Origin: Amycolatopsis cihanbeyliensis
Lineage (GTDB): Bacteria; Actinomycetota; Actinomycetes; Mycobacteriales; Pseudonocardiaceae
Assembly: GCF_006715045.1 (NCBI RefSeq)
Contig: NZ_VFML01000002.1
Coordinates: 1,084,695 to 1,148,694, forward strand
Direction: 5' to 3'
DNA: 64,000 nt
Positions 39,878 through 48,916 of this stretch are shown here, in pieces. How positions within the stretch are numbered: position 1 is the stretch's first letter; each line of letters begins with the position of its first letter. The notes under the pieces are model-generated. The model saw only the letters and a program-made list of their open reading frames with translations, was not told the origin of the DNA and made no database searches. The translations under genes were made by a program, and so were the position numbers.

Positions 39878-40774
39878 GTGTTCTATCCGGGTGAGGTCGT
39901 CGACGACCGTTACGTGGTGCAGGAACTGCTCGGCGAGGGGGCCTCGGGCGAGGTCTATCGAGTCCAAGATGGTGAAACCGGGCCGGACCTGGCGCTCAAG
40001 ATTCAGCCACCCCGGTTCTGCGAGGACACAGCCTGGTACCAGGAGTCCTCCGACGAGATCCACAATGAGGTGTCCATAGGAGAGCAGTTGCGCACCGTGC
40101 CGGGCCTAGTCCGAGCCCTCCCGGGCGGCTACCACGCCGGGCGTGCTTACTACGTCATGCGGCATGTCAGCGGCCGCGATCTTGTGGACTTCACCGAACG
40201 CGAAGGAGCGGTTTCGTCCGTGCGGACGGCGGCCATCGTCGCCCAGCTGTGCGGTACTGTCGGAGAATTGCACTCGCAGGGCTGGGTCCATCGGGACATC
40301 AAGCTCGAAAACACGCTCATCGCCTCCGACGGCCAGGTATGGCTCATCGACCTTGGCAGCGCAGTTCGACCGGGCTCGGAGATCCATCTGGCGGCGACAC
40401 CCGGGTACACCGCTCCCGAGGTTGTCCAAGGCGCCGCGGCGTCTGTGGCTTCGGACGTATTTTCGTTGGGCTGTTTGCTGTTCAAGTTGGCAATCATGAA
40501 CCTTCCTTATCTCAACAAGACGGGAAAGCGACTGACTCCGATCCCACCATTCCCGGACGACCTGCGGCCCGCGCTTGAGGCACTCGACCCGGTCCTCCGC
40601 GCGGTGGGGCTCCACATGATCGCGTGGGACCCCGCCGATCGGCCGCAGAGCACGAACGTTGTAGCCGGCGAACTAAAGCGGCTTCTCCCAGGTCCGGCCA
40701 CGCCGCCCCGGCCCGGCCGCGAGCCCGATCCGGTACTCCGCTACTGGCTGGCCGAATACCGGAATGACTCCTAG
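39878..40774 (+). CDS. Soluble Ser/Thr protein kinase next to the pPIWI-RE operon
   Basis: A 298-residue Hanks-type kinase from GTG 39878. Glycine loop LLGEGASGEVYRV, Lys in LALKIQPP, catalytic loop VHRDIKLENT, metal loop IDLGS in place of DFG, and YTAPEVVQ are all present. It has no membrane helix or sensor domain. It starts 29 bp from the divergent nuclease gene and ends in a 4-bp tail overlap with an AfsR-like regulator. By analogy with AfsK/AfsR it could phosphorylate that regulator, or it could control the defence operon. Confidence 0.88.
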   Translation: MFYPGEVVDDRYVVQELLGEGASGEVYRVQDGETGPDLALKIQPPRFCEDTAWYQESSDEIHNEVSIGEQLRTVPGLVRALPGGYHAGRAYYVMRHVSGRDLVDFTEREGAVSSVRTAAIVAQLCGTVGELHSQGWVHRDIKLENTLIASDGQVWLIDLGSAVRPGSEIHLAATPGYTAPEVVQGAAASVASDVFSLGCLLFKLAIMNLPYLNKTGKRLTPIPPFPDDLRPALEALDPVLRAVGLHMIAWDPADRPQSTNVVAGELKRLLPGPATPPRPGREPDPVLRYWLAEYRNDS

Positions 40775-43467
40775 ACATCGCCCAGCAGCTCCTCGACCTG
40801 TGCGAGGCCGGTTTCGTCGCCGAGATCGCGGTACAACGCATGCGCGCTACGCAACGCCTGGCGGCTCTCAGTGGTACGGCCGTCGAGCTGCAGCGCTCTG
40901 GCGAGTTGTATTAGTGTCCGCGCTTCATGGCTATGGCGAGTCAGCGATCGGTAGTGGGAAATCGCGAGGTCGTAGGTCGCCGCAGCCCGCGACAGGTCTC
41001 CACGGTCCTTGTGCACTTCGCCGAGCACCACCAGTATTGCGGCTTGGCCGTTCAGATCGTCGGACAGCTCGTACCGGTCACGCGCCTCCAGGCACGACCG
41101 GACGGCCCGATCGTGGTCCCCCTCGGCCAGCGCGACCTGTGCCAGCCCGCTGAGCGCATCCGCCTCACCGAGGTCGTCACCCAGCTGCTCGAAAAGTGCG
41201 CGAGCTTCGCCGTATTCGGCGCCTGCCTGGGTGTACTCATGCTGGTTCAAGTGCAGGGCCGCCAGCCCGACGTGCCCATATGCGACGCCTCGGAGATCTC
41301 CCGCTCGCTCGCTGAAAGCGACTGCGCGCCGCTGCGCAGCTTCGGCCAGTGTGTACTTCTTCATGTTCCAGCGGGAGCCCGCGAGCATGCGGTATACCAT
41401 GGCCTGGTCAGGCAGACTAGCGACGCGCTCGGCCGCGTCGGCCGCAGCACGCAGGTAGCGGTCTGCGTCGGCGAACTTGCTCCGGCGCCACTGGTAGGTC
41501 AAGAGCGCCATCGCGAGAAGCCAGGTGTAGCGGTGGGCTCCCACCTCAGCGGCCTTGCGGAGCGCGGCGGTGACTGTCGGATACTCGTCGTCCAGCCACG
41601 TCATCGCGTCCTGCACGGTCCGCGGTGCCTCCGACACTTCTGAGATAGGCACCGGGATCGGCAAATCTCGGCCGGGAACGAGTGCCAGGTCGCACGCCCA
41701 GACGTGCTGAAGGAGAAACTCGAACGCGGTTGCGGTGACCTCCTCGGCCCGGCCCGGAGGCAGCTGGCCAGCCAGTTCGATCCCGTAGTCACGGACCAGG
41801 TCGTGCATCGCATACCGCTCATAAACGGGTTCCTCCAGCAGGTGCGCCGCGACGAGTTCCGCGACCTCGCTGCCGCAGTCATACCCCGCCAGGTCCACTA
41901 CTGCGGCCAGACTGATCGTTGGCCCTGGGTGTAGGGCGAGTAAGGCCCACAGGTTCACCGCTGCTTCACTCAGGCCGTCCTTGGAGTACGACAAAGCGAC
42001 CCGGACGTCGAGGTCCGTGTCCTGCGGGTGCGATAGTGTGTTGAGCCTGGTCTTGGTCTCCCGCAATGCGTCCCGGATCGCGCGGACGGCCTCGGCCGGA
42101 CGCACAGCTACCCGCGCGGCGATCACAGCCAAGGCCAGCGGAAGCCCGCCAACGAGTCCGGCGATTTCGTCAGCAAGATGGCCCGCCTGCCGCATCCTGG
42201 CTTCGCCCAGTGAGCCAGCCAGCATAGCGGCCGCCTCGGGCCGGTCCAAAGGTCGAACGGTGAGTGGATGGGCACCCTCCCGGTTGACCAGGCTCTCCAA
42301 GCGGACCCGACTGGTGACGACGACGGGACACCCCGTTCCCGGGAGCAATGGTCTGGCCTGAGCGGAGTCCCGCGCATTATCCAGTACGACCAGTACTGAA
42401 CGGCCCGCCGTCGCCGAACGGAAGGCGGCGATCAAGCCGTCGAGCGTGGCCATCGCCGGTTCGACATCGAGGTCCTTCAGCATCCTGGTCAAGATCTGCT
42501 CGGGCTCCTCCGGTCGAAGGGGACCCAAGCCGTTGAGATCCGCGTACAGCGTGCCTCCCGGAAACCTGTCTTCGAACTCTTCCGCCCACGAACACGCCAG
42601 GCTGGTCTTTCCGACCCCGGCCATGCCCGACACCATGACGATCCGGGTAGCTCCCGGTCCGGCGTCCGCGAGGAGCTCCGTCATCACCTGCCGCTCGCGT
42701 CGGCGTCCGACCAGTTGCCGATGACGCCCGGGGAGCTGCCGAGGCACTGCTACACCGGGCGTTACGCTGGCCACGGCTGGCCCAAACCGGGACTGGATCC
42801 CCATCAGTCGGCCGTACGGGTCGCCGTGTTCCCGAATGTGTCCGGCAAGAAAGGAACTCACCCACGCCCCGGACTCGGTCTCCGCAAGCACGTCAGAGGT
42901 GAGGGTTAGCAACTGGACATCGTGCGGCCAACGTCGGAGGGCATCGTACGCAGCCATCCGGAAGCCCCTGAGCTCGCCGCATTCGAACATCGCTTCGAGG
43001 AGGTCGACGGTTGCGCTGCGCCGCCGGTCATCCAGGATCGCCCGTTCCCGGCTCAGGTCGAACTTCTCGAAGTCGGCGTCCACGAGCGGTTCAGCTCGCC
43101 ATTCGGCCAGCACCGTCTGCAGTTTCTCCACGCGTTCGCGGCCCGCCAGACGTTTCGCGTCGGTGACCCCACTTGTGAAGCGGAGGTAGTCGACCGCCCA
43201 CCCGTCAAGCGTGATGATGCACTGCCGGTTGTCATTCCTGGGCTTCACCTGCGGCAGCCGGTCATCGAGGTCTCGCCGGGCGTCACGGACACGCGCGCCG
43301 TCGACCCGCTCTCCTGGCCAGAGCCTGGTCACTATCTCGCTGTGGTGCATCTTGTGATTCGGGGCGACGATGAGAATGGCAAGTAGACCCTTCGCACGCT
43401 GCGAGGTGATATCGACTTCGCGTCCGCCAACACGAACAACGAGAGGACCCAAAAGGTGGATTTCCAT
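40771..43467 (-). CDS. AfsR/SARP-family regulator with NB-ARC and TPR domains
   Basis: An 898-residue multidomain regulator. N-terminal OmpR-type DNA-binding domain (MEIHLLGPLVVRVGGREV, about 1-95), bacterial transcriptional activation domain (100-240), NB-ARC ATPase with Walker A GMAGVGKTSLACSW (near 280) and Walker B VLVVLDNARD, a winged region, then TPR repeats from about 590 to the end. This is the AfsR layout, usually activating secondary metabolism after kinase input. Placement next to a kinase and a defence operon instead suggests stress or phage-responsive control. Target promoters are unknown. Confidence 0.9.
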   Translation of the reverse strand: MEIHLLGPLVVRVGGREVDITSQRAKGLLAILIVAPNHKMHHSEIVTRLWPGERVDGARVRDARRDLDDRLPQVKPRNDNRQCIITLDGWAVDYLRFTSGVTDAKRLAGRERVEKLQTVLAEWRAEPLVDADFEKFDLSRERAILDDRRRSATVDLLEAMFECGELRGFRMAAYDALRRWPHDVQLLTLTSDVLAETESGAWVSSFLAGHIREHGDPYGRLMGIQSRFGPAVASVTPGVAVPRQLPGRHRQLVGRRRERQVMTELLADAGPGATRIVMVSGMAGVGKTSLACSWAEEFEDRFPGGTLYADLNGLGPLRPEEPEQILTRMLKDLDVEPAMATLDGLIAAFRSATAGRSVLVVLDNARDSAQARPLLPGTGCPVVVTSRVRLESLVNREGAHPLTVRPLDRPEAAAMLAGSLGEARMRQAGHLADEIAGLVGGLPLALAVIAARVAVRPAEAVRAIRDALRETKTRLNTLSHPQDTDLDVRVALSYSKDGLSEAAVNLWALLALHPGPTISLAAVVDLAGYDCGSEVAELVAAHLLEEPVYERYAMHDLVRDYGIELAGQLPPGRAEEVTATAFEFLLQHVWACDLALVPGRDLPIPVPISEVSEAPRTVQDAMTWLDDEYPTVTAALRKAAEVGAHRYTWLLAMALLTYQWRRSKFADADRYLRAAADAAERVASLPDQAMVYRMLAGSRWNMKKYTLAEAAQRRAVAFSERAGDLRGVAYGHVGLAALHLNQHEYTQAGAEYGEARALFEQLGDDLGEADALSGLAQVALAEGDHDRAVRSCLEARDRYELSDDLNGQAAILVVLGEVHKDRGDLSRAAATYDLAISHYRSLTRHSHEARTLIQLARALQLDGRTTESRQALRSAHALYRDLGDETGLAQVEELLGDV

Positions 43468-44202
43468 CGATCCCTCTTGACAATTGGCAAGTTTCTCATC
43501 ATCGACACATCACAACCGAACCACTCGCCGGATCCTCGCACCTTTCCGCACCCACGGCCAGCAAGCCGACCCACGTTCGACCCACGACCGCACCGAGTAC
43601 GCCCCTCCGGCAGCCTGCCAAGATGACCTGGCCTGCGAGAAGGTGCATTACAGGGCCTTCTCGGGGACATGGAAACGAAGATCAAGGAGAATACTGTGCA
43701 GAAAAGCTGCCTTTTCCGGCCCGCGTCCCGGGTGTGCGGAGGCGTGCGCCGGTCGACCTGGCCACCGCGGCGGACCCGGCGTCCCGGCCGCCCGACGACC
43801 ACGCCCGCCCGCCCGCGAACGTCGTCCGTTTCTGCGACGCGGCCGTACCGTATGACGGTGGGGCAGTAACGCCGTCGGGGTGGCCGCTGTGTATGGTGGC
43901 CACCCCGACGAATCATCTTGACCCCGAGGCCGGGCCGACCAGACGCAGTCGTCTGGCAGGTCGACCGGAGAAACCCGAGATCATCCGGGTCGGCACGTCG
44001 AACACCCAGCCAGGACCCCGACCAGGTCGGCCACCTGCCGGTATCCGTTCGACACCCGCCTCCCCCAAGGCTGCTCGTAGCTGCTTGGCCAGGATCATCG
44101 ATCATTTGAATCTACCCGCAGAAGCTTGTCTACATGATGACACATAATGGGAAATGTTTGCAGTTCCACCCTCGAAAACAAATGAATTGATAAACATTTC
44201 TT
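43468..44202. other. Intergenic region of 735 bp between the AfsR-like and EspG genes
   Basis: No open frame here has convincing codon use or family motifs. The first half is GC-rich, with arginine-rich shadow frames only. A 13-bp hairpin lies at 43873-43910, and 44110-44200 is markedly AT-rich (ATGATGACACATAATGGG and the run after it). It probably holds the AfsR-like promoter and a boundary between islands. Confidence 0.5.
43873..43910. terminator. Perfect 13-bp hairpin in the intergenic region
   Basis: CGTCGGGGTGGCC and GGCCACCCCGACG pair perfectly around a 12-base loop. There is no T-run on either side, so it may be a factor-aided terminator or an insulator between islands. It could also be an insertion scar. 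Confidence 0.6.
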
Positions 44203-44955
44203 TTACGAATTTCGCGAAACCGATCGACTTACCGAAACGTGCCGTTGCCGGGAGTCTGACCGGCCCAGCGCGTCGAGGTGGTGGAGGAATACGTCGGGGT
44301 GAGCCGGGGTGGCGGTGACCCATTGGTTGGCGGTGTCGAGGCTGAGTAGCCATCGGCCTGCGGCGGTGTCGAGGTAGGTCACTGCTGAGCGGGTGTCGCT
44401 GGCGGGTAGTGCGTGGATCTGGCCGCCGCCGTAGCGGGGCAGTTTGAGCAGGGTGTCCAGACGACGCGCTTCCGCGCCACTGATTTCGTCGGTTGCCCAG
44501 GGTGTTTCGGATTCCGGCAGGTTGATCGTGTCGTCGCGGTGGATCTCGAAGTCAGGGATCTCGGCCAGCAGGGTCTCGGCCAGCGCATCGGGTGCGGCAG
44601 GCAGCAGCCGGGTCCACTCCCCTCTGCGCAGGAGCAGCACGCAGTCGGTGCCGGAGCACGACACAGCGACCCCGTAGCGCCCGTATTCTTCGTGCTGCAC
44701 CCAGGCGAAGTACCCACTGGCTGGATACGCGACTGTCATGAGCGCGCTGGCGAAGTCCTCCCGCAACTGCGCGCCGACGAGGACGTCGGCATCGGCGAGG
44801 TCGGCGGTGACCGCCTCCTCCAGCTTGGCTCGCGACTCTTGGGGGAGCCAGACCTCGCGGCCGGTGAGGATCGCGGGTGTGGGACCGAGGTCGTATGTGG
44901 TCAGTGCGTGCAGGAGGGATTGGCGGTGCAGCGTTACGTCGTCACGCCAGGCCAC
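44203..44955 (-). CDS. EspG-like ESX secretion chaperone
   Basis: A 250-residue soluble protein of the EspG type, which in mycobacteria binds PE/PPE substrates before type VII secretion. Typical pattern pieces are YFAWVQHEEYGRYGVAVSCS, CVLLLRRGEWTRLLPAAP and alternating strands with no membrane segment. It starts 16 bp after the end of the PPE-like gene. The Ser/Arg-rich tail (SRQRHVSVSRSVSRN) falls in AT-rich sequence and may be an extension past the original stop. Confidence 0.65.
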   Translation of the reverse strand: MAWRDDVTLHRQSLLHALTTYDLGPTPAILTGREVWLPQESRAKLEEAVTADLADADVLVGAQLREDFASALMTVAYPASGYFAWVQHEEYGRYGVAVSCSGTDCVLLLRRGEWTRLLPAAPDALAETLLAEIPDFEIHRDDTINLPESETPWATDEISGAEARRLDTLLKLPRYGGGQIHALPASDTRSAVTYLDTAAGRWLLSLDTANQWVTATPAHPDVFLHHLDALGRSDSRQRHVSVSRSVSRNS

Positions 44956-44970
44956 GGGCGTTCCAGAAGC

Positions 44971-46217
44971 TCACTTGCCGATCACCGGCGGCACGGTCTT
45001 GGGTAGGTCGCCGACGAAGGCGCCGTCCGGGTCGCTTTCCTTGAGGTATTCGGCGCGCTTGCGTTCCTCGTCGTCGCCGCCCTTGCCCCGGCCGGCGCCG
45101 GCTCCCACTGGTCCGGCCATGGTGCCCGATCCGGGTCGGGCAGTGCCTGCGGTCGGGCCGCCCGTGCTGGGACTGCGGCCGCTGCCGGGTACTGCGGCTC
45201 CCGTGCCACGGCCTTGCCCGAGGTTGCCCGCGCCCTTGCCCGGCTCGCCCGGATTCAGGCGGCCGGAGCCGTGCGGGCCGCTGGCTACCCGACCCGCTCC
45301 TGCGATCGGGCCGGCGGACGTGCCACCACCCTGGCCGCCGCCTTGGCCAGGACCGCCGGTGCTGGTGCCAGGTCCCGGTCCGGTCGTGGGGAGCTGGCCG
45401 CCGGTGCTGGGCGGGGCGCGTAGCCCGCTGCGCGCGTGTTGTCGTCGCCTCGCGCCGCGGGCGGCTCGTTCGGTGTTCCGTTGCCGGGTACCGGCGGGGC
45501 GGGGGTCTCGCGATGGCGATCTTGTGGCGAAGGCACGTAGCCGCCGTCACCGTTCGGCACTGGGCCAGCGTTCCTGTGCGGGCTGTGTGGTGAGTCCCCT
45601 CGCACGTCCGGTGGAGGACTCACTACGCCCCCGTCGCTTCCGACGCTGTCCGGTTTCTTGAGGGTGATGGTGGTGTCACTGGTCGAGGCCATCAGCATGC
45701 CGTAGCTGGTAGGCATCGTGTCGCTTACCTGGCCGCTGGTGCCGTGGTAGCCCTCGTACGCCGTCTTGTTCGTCTCGGCGGCTTGCTGGTAGGCACGTGC
45801 CTGTTCGGCCAGGTCGGTCAGCATCGGGTACGGGGTGTTGATGAAGTCTGGTCGTGCGGGATCGGGTGGCATCGGTACCACGGTGTTCCGGGCGTGGGTG
45901 TACGCCTCGGCCTGCATGAGGTGCAGATCCTGCGATTTGCGCAACTCGTGGGTGGCCTGCTGGGCGACTTCCGCGACGGGTGTGGCCGCGTTGCTGGCGG
46001 CCTGCCCGGCGTCGCCTTGCCAGCCAGAGGCCATCAGGCGGTGCAACCTGGCCACCCGGTCGTTGATCGCTTGCTGGAGTTCGGCTTGACTCCGCGCCGT
46101 GTCCTGCGCGTCGGACAGCGAGCCAGGGCCCGGGCCGTTGGTGATCTGCTCGTAGATCTCTTCCGGCGTCAGGCCGGTGCCGAGGATGTCGCCGATGAGA
46201 TTGCCGATGTTCGACAT
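44971..46217 (-). pseudogene. PPE-like ESX substrate, frameshifted near 45.42 kb
   Basis: From ATG 46217 the first frame encodes a helical secretion-type domain (SNIGNLIGDILGTGLTPEE, SGWQGDAGQAAS with a WxG) and a Pro/Gly-rich tail. It leaves frame at about 45415-45430. The continuing frame gives GLRAPPSTGGQLPTTGPG, a long Gly/Pro stretch and the usual ending (LKESDPDGAFVGDLPK, then PPVIGK) at 44971. The shift fits loss of one base. Without it the protein would be about 415 residues. It sits between a DUF3558 lipoprotein (TGATG overlap) and EspG, as in ESX-linked loci. Confidence 0.7.
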
Positions 46218-46868
46218 CACGAACCACCCCGCATGGTTTCCAGCATCATTCCGCCGACTCGCCGGGCGACCTGGCAGGGATCGACCGTGCCGATCTTGTC
46301 CCTGGACTGTCCGATGCCGACTTGGAATGCGAGTTCGTCGGTGGCTCCGACGAGGACCTGGCAGAAGCCGGTGTCGCGGCCGTTGTACGAGCCGTACGCC
46401 AGTGTCGGGTTGCCGCCGAGGGGTTCGAGGGGTTCGAACAGCTCGTACTGTTGCCTGCCAGCGTAGAAGTCGGTGAGGCCACGGTGTTCGCCTTTGGTCA
46501 CCCAGTGGATGCTCGCTCGCCCGCCTGCGATGTTGGCGTCGTCTCGCCAGGTGCACATCGGGCCGGCCGGTCCTGCGGATTGCTTGCCCGGTCTGGCTCG
46601 CGGTCAGGACGCTGCATGGGTCGTCCTGGAACGGCTGCGTGTTGCCCAAGGGGGTTTCGACCTTCGGGGCGCCCGCGGCCGGCAGGTCGGTGCTCGGATT
46701 GGCCTGCTCCGTCGAAGGAGACTGTCCCTCGGATGATCGGCTCGAGGAGCCCGCCTGGCCGGTATCGACCGGGAGTGCGTGTCCCTCGTCGGTACCGGAG
46801 CAGGCGGTGAGCAGCAAGACCCCGGCGGCGGCGCTGGCGAGAGCGTGCCGTGTGCAACGCCGCGTCAC
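46217..46868 (-). pseudogene. DUF3558-like lipoprotein, frameshifted near 46.57 kb
   Basis: From GTG 46868 a lipoprotein signal (ASAAAGVLLLTACSG) and the DUF3558 hallmark DDPCSVLTASQTGQA are seen. After that the frame degrades to arginine-rich sequence. One base over, the true body continues (GPAGPMCTWRDDAN, DTGFCQVLVGATDELAFQVG, DPCQVARRVGG) to 46217. The shift is a net +1. It overlaps the PPE-like gene by TGATG and abuts the WxG protein gene. Confidence 0.75.
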
Positions 46869-47303
46869 CTAGATCGTCCCCCCGCCTTGCTGTTCCGATT
46901 CGATGCGATCGACGAGGCGACCGAGCCAGCTTTCGTTCTCGTCCTCGTTCGCGGTGTGCACGCCGAGCGCTTTCTCGCACAGCTCGATCTGGGCAAGGGC
47001 GTACTCCCGCATCTCGCCGAGCATGCGCTGGTAATCGTGCCCGGAGTCGTTGGCCTTGGCGGCCATGCCGGTACTTGCCGGATCCAGCCCTGGCCCCTGA
47101 ACCGCCGACATCGGCGCGGAACCATCAAGTCCGTCCTCACAGTCCTTGATCAGACCGTTCCATTCCTTGATGATCTCCCGCATGGTGGGTTCGTCGTAGG
47201 CGAAGCTGCCTGCTTGCTGGGCTGCTTGGACCGGAGCCGCCGCCCCGCGAACGATGTCGTGCAGGCCGCTGCGCTGGTCACCAGCCTGGCCCTCGACCCA
47301 CAT
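46869..47303 (-). CDS. WxG-type small ESX protein
   Basis: A 144-residue helical protein with no signal peptide. EWNGLIKD places a WxG-like turn between two helices (REIIKEWNGLIKDCEDG; YQRMLGEMREYALAQIEL), as in ESAT-6-like or related type VII substrates, though it is longer than the 100-residue standard. First gene of the lipoprotein, PPE-like, EspG run. Family match is by pattern only. Confidence 0.6.
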   Translation of the reverse strand: MWVEGQAGDQRSGLHDIVRGAAAPVQAAQQAGSFAYDEPTMREIIKEWNGLIKDCEDGLDGSAPMSAVQGPGLDPASTGMAAKANDSGHDYQRMLGEMREYALAQIELCEKALGVHTANEDENESWLGRLVDRIESEQQGGGTI

Positions 47304-47451
47304 CCGCTACGTCCCCTCCCTCGAACGGACACCCACCGGTTCGACACCGGATGGTACCGGGTTGGTTCCGCTGCGTAGACGACTTTGCGTAAACCGCCCT
47401 CAGTGCAGGGCGCGGCACGTCGATGAGCTGCGCGCAACCGGTTCCGATGCT

Positions 47452-47736
47452 CTAGCGGTCACCCGAAGGGTGTAGCAGCCGCCTGTCCCCGGAGTTCGGC
47501 CGCCGGGGCAGGTTTCGCGCCCAGGCCGGTATCCGCTCGGCTTCACCGGTCGCGCGGGCGCACCCGATACAGATCTGCCCGGCATCGGTGCAGACGACCA
47601 TGCTCGGCGGTGCGTGGTGGCCACAGGCCGCCTCCAGCACGGACGGGATCGGCTCCGGTAGGAGCCAGGCATGTACGCGCAGGTCCCGGTTCGATCGCCA
47701 CCAACCGCCGACCCGGTGCGGATGGTCCGTGTTCAT
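47452..47736 (-). CDS. Small zinc-finger-like protein
   Basis: A 94-residue protein from ATG 47736, overlapping the preceding small gene by ATGA. It has ACGHHAPPSM and ICIGCARAT, giving a Cys/His set likely to bind one zinc, plus Arg- and Trp-rich ends. Similar short proteins lie near ESX genes in Pseudonocardiaceae. No function is known to me. Confidence 0.55.
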   Translation of the reverse strand: MNTDHPHRVGGWWRSNRDLRVHAWLLPEPIPSVLEAACGHHAPPSMVVCTDAGQICIGCARATGEAERIPAWARNLPRRPNSGDRRLLHPSGDR

Positions 47737-47969
47737 GTGTCCGGGCTCGTGCTGGTGGTGGTTTGCTGAGGGATGTGCTGGGCTGCCTGCTCGAACAGTG
47801 GGGTGAGGCGTTCGACGGCGCCCCAGGCGAGGATGAGGCAGGAGGTGTCGCCGTGTTGGCCGGCGATCGTGACCTGGGCTTCGTTGCCTGCGGTGTCCAG
47901 TTCGAAGGTGGACTGCTCGTCCACGTACATGCAGGTGTCGGTGCAGAGCCCGCCGTTGGTAGGCCTCAT
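47733..47969 (-). CDS. Small protein of unknown function
   Basis: A 78-residue protein with a strong ribosome-binding site (GGGAGGTAACC) before ATG 47969. It holds CTDTC near the start and a beta-type body (STFELDTAGNEAQVTIAGQ), ending in Thr/Ser. Overlaps the zinc-finger gene by ATGA. FELD brings FxLD lanthipeptide leaders to mind, but the Cys sit ahead of it and the rest does not fit. Confidence 0.55.
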   Translation of the reverse strand: MRPTNGGLCTDTCMYVDEQSTFELDTAGNEAQVTIAGQHGDTSCLILAWGAVERLTPLFEQAAQHIPQQTTTSTSPDT

Positions 47970-47974
47970 GGTGG

Positions 47975-48411
47975 TTACCTCCCTGCCCCGGCCTGAGCAG
48001 GGGCGATGTGCCGCAGGACGCGTACTCGTCGTTGTTCGGCGTCCGGGGCGGCGTTGATCTTGCTGTGTTCTTCGGCGAAGTAGCGCCGTAGCTGGTTGCG
48101 GGCGCGGTAGGCCAGTGCGTCGACGGCGGCCGAGGTGAGGTTCAGTGCCGCGCCCGGAGGAGGGACTGTGCTGCCGCCCTGCGCATGGCGACGCGGAGGT
48201 AGGGCAGGAAGGTCGTGTCCCCGGGTCCGTGGCCGTGCAGGAGCGCGGTCAGGGTGTTGTCGAAGGCCGTGGCCACCAGCTCGTCCGTGTCGATCTGTGC
48301 ACCGGCGTAGCGGCGGGCCACGCGGGTGGCGTCGGCGTGGTGGGTCGCGAACAGGTGGCCGTAGGCGTCGAGGTCGCCGTCCCGGACGCGGCTGGTCAGG
48401 TCGGTGGTCAT
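47975..48411 (-). pseudogene. Broken sigma-70-like factor
   Basis: From ATG 48411 an 89-residue frame encodes a sigma region 2-like segment (DGDLDAYGHLFATHHADAT, FDNTLTALLHGHGPGDTTFL, YLRVAMRRAA) and stops at 48142. Immediately after, another frame gives a sigma region 4-like recognition end (LNLTSAAVDALAYRARNQLR) to 47975. About 100 residues of the usual centre are missing, so this is a deletion plus frameshift relic. It overlaps the upstream membrane protein by ATGA. Confidence 0.55.
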
Positions 48412-48668
48412 GATGGGGGCCGTTCGACGAGGCGGTGGCGGCCGCCGGCGTTGGGGTTGCCGGTGGCCCGGTGCGCCGCCGGGGCGTCGACACTGCGCGG
48501 CTGCTGGTGTGTGGCCTGTGCGCGTGCGGTGGTGGCGTGGACGGATACGGCGGGGTCGTGGAAGCTGTGGTTTCCGCGGTGCGCTCGGCCGGTGAAGGCC
48601 AGCCCGAGCCAGAACCCGACGGCGATCGCCATCAGGCACGCGCCGACCAGCGCCGCGACCGGGACCAT
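48408..48668 (-). CDS. Small single-span membrane protein
   Basis: An 86-residue protein from ATG 48668, overlapping its upstream neighbour by TGATG and the sigma relic by ATGA. One N-terminal helix (VAALVGACLMAIAVGFWLGL) and a His/Arg-rich cytoplasmic or external tail. Part of the overlapping operon from 53538. Function unknown. Confidence 0.55.
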   Translation of the reverse strand: MVPVAALVGACLMAIAVGFWLGLAFTGRAHRGNHSFHDPAVSVHATTARAQATHQQPRSVDAPAAHRATGNPNAGGRHRLVERPPS

Positions 48669-48916
48669 CACTGCTCCCCCGTCGACGGTGGCTGTGCTGC
48701 GGCGGCCGCGCACCGCCGGCACAGGTCCTCGCTCGCGTGGGACAGCATCTCGGCCTCGCCGGGGGCGAACTGCTGGCCGCACAACGCGGTGAGCACCCGG
48801 ACGTAGTCGCCGATCGTGACCGGCTGGCCCGTGCGGGCCGGTGGTGGCACCAGGTGCACCGTGCGGGGAACCCCGGCCCGCGGCGTGAATCGGATGAGGC
48901 GCAGCGAGTCACTCAT
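48668..48916 (-). CDS. Small soluble protein with CxxC
   Basis: An 82-residue protein from ATG 48916 (ATGA overlap with the phosphatase gene). N-terminal strands (SDSLRLIRFTPRAGVPRTVHL), then a helix (IGDYVRVLTALCG) and a late DLCRRCAA pair. It may bind a metal with the earlier Cys. No family recognised; position in the operon suggests an accessory subunit. Confidence 0.6.
   Translation of the reverse strand: MSDSLRLIRFTPRAGVPRTVHLVPPPARTGQPVTIGDYVRVLTALCGQQFAPGEAEMLSHASEDLCRRCAAAAAQPPSTGEQ

Noticed and set aside
43332..44105. Open frames across the AfsR/EspG gap
   Set aside because: Arg/Pro-rich on both strands, no ribosome-binding site, no family motif, and they run through a perfect hairpin.
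47733..47969. Possible FxLD lanthipeptide precursor because of FELD
   Set aside because: The cysteines precede the motif, the region after it lacks Ser/Thr/Cys core spacing, and no lanthipeptide dehydratase is nearby.
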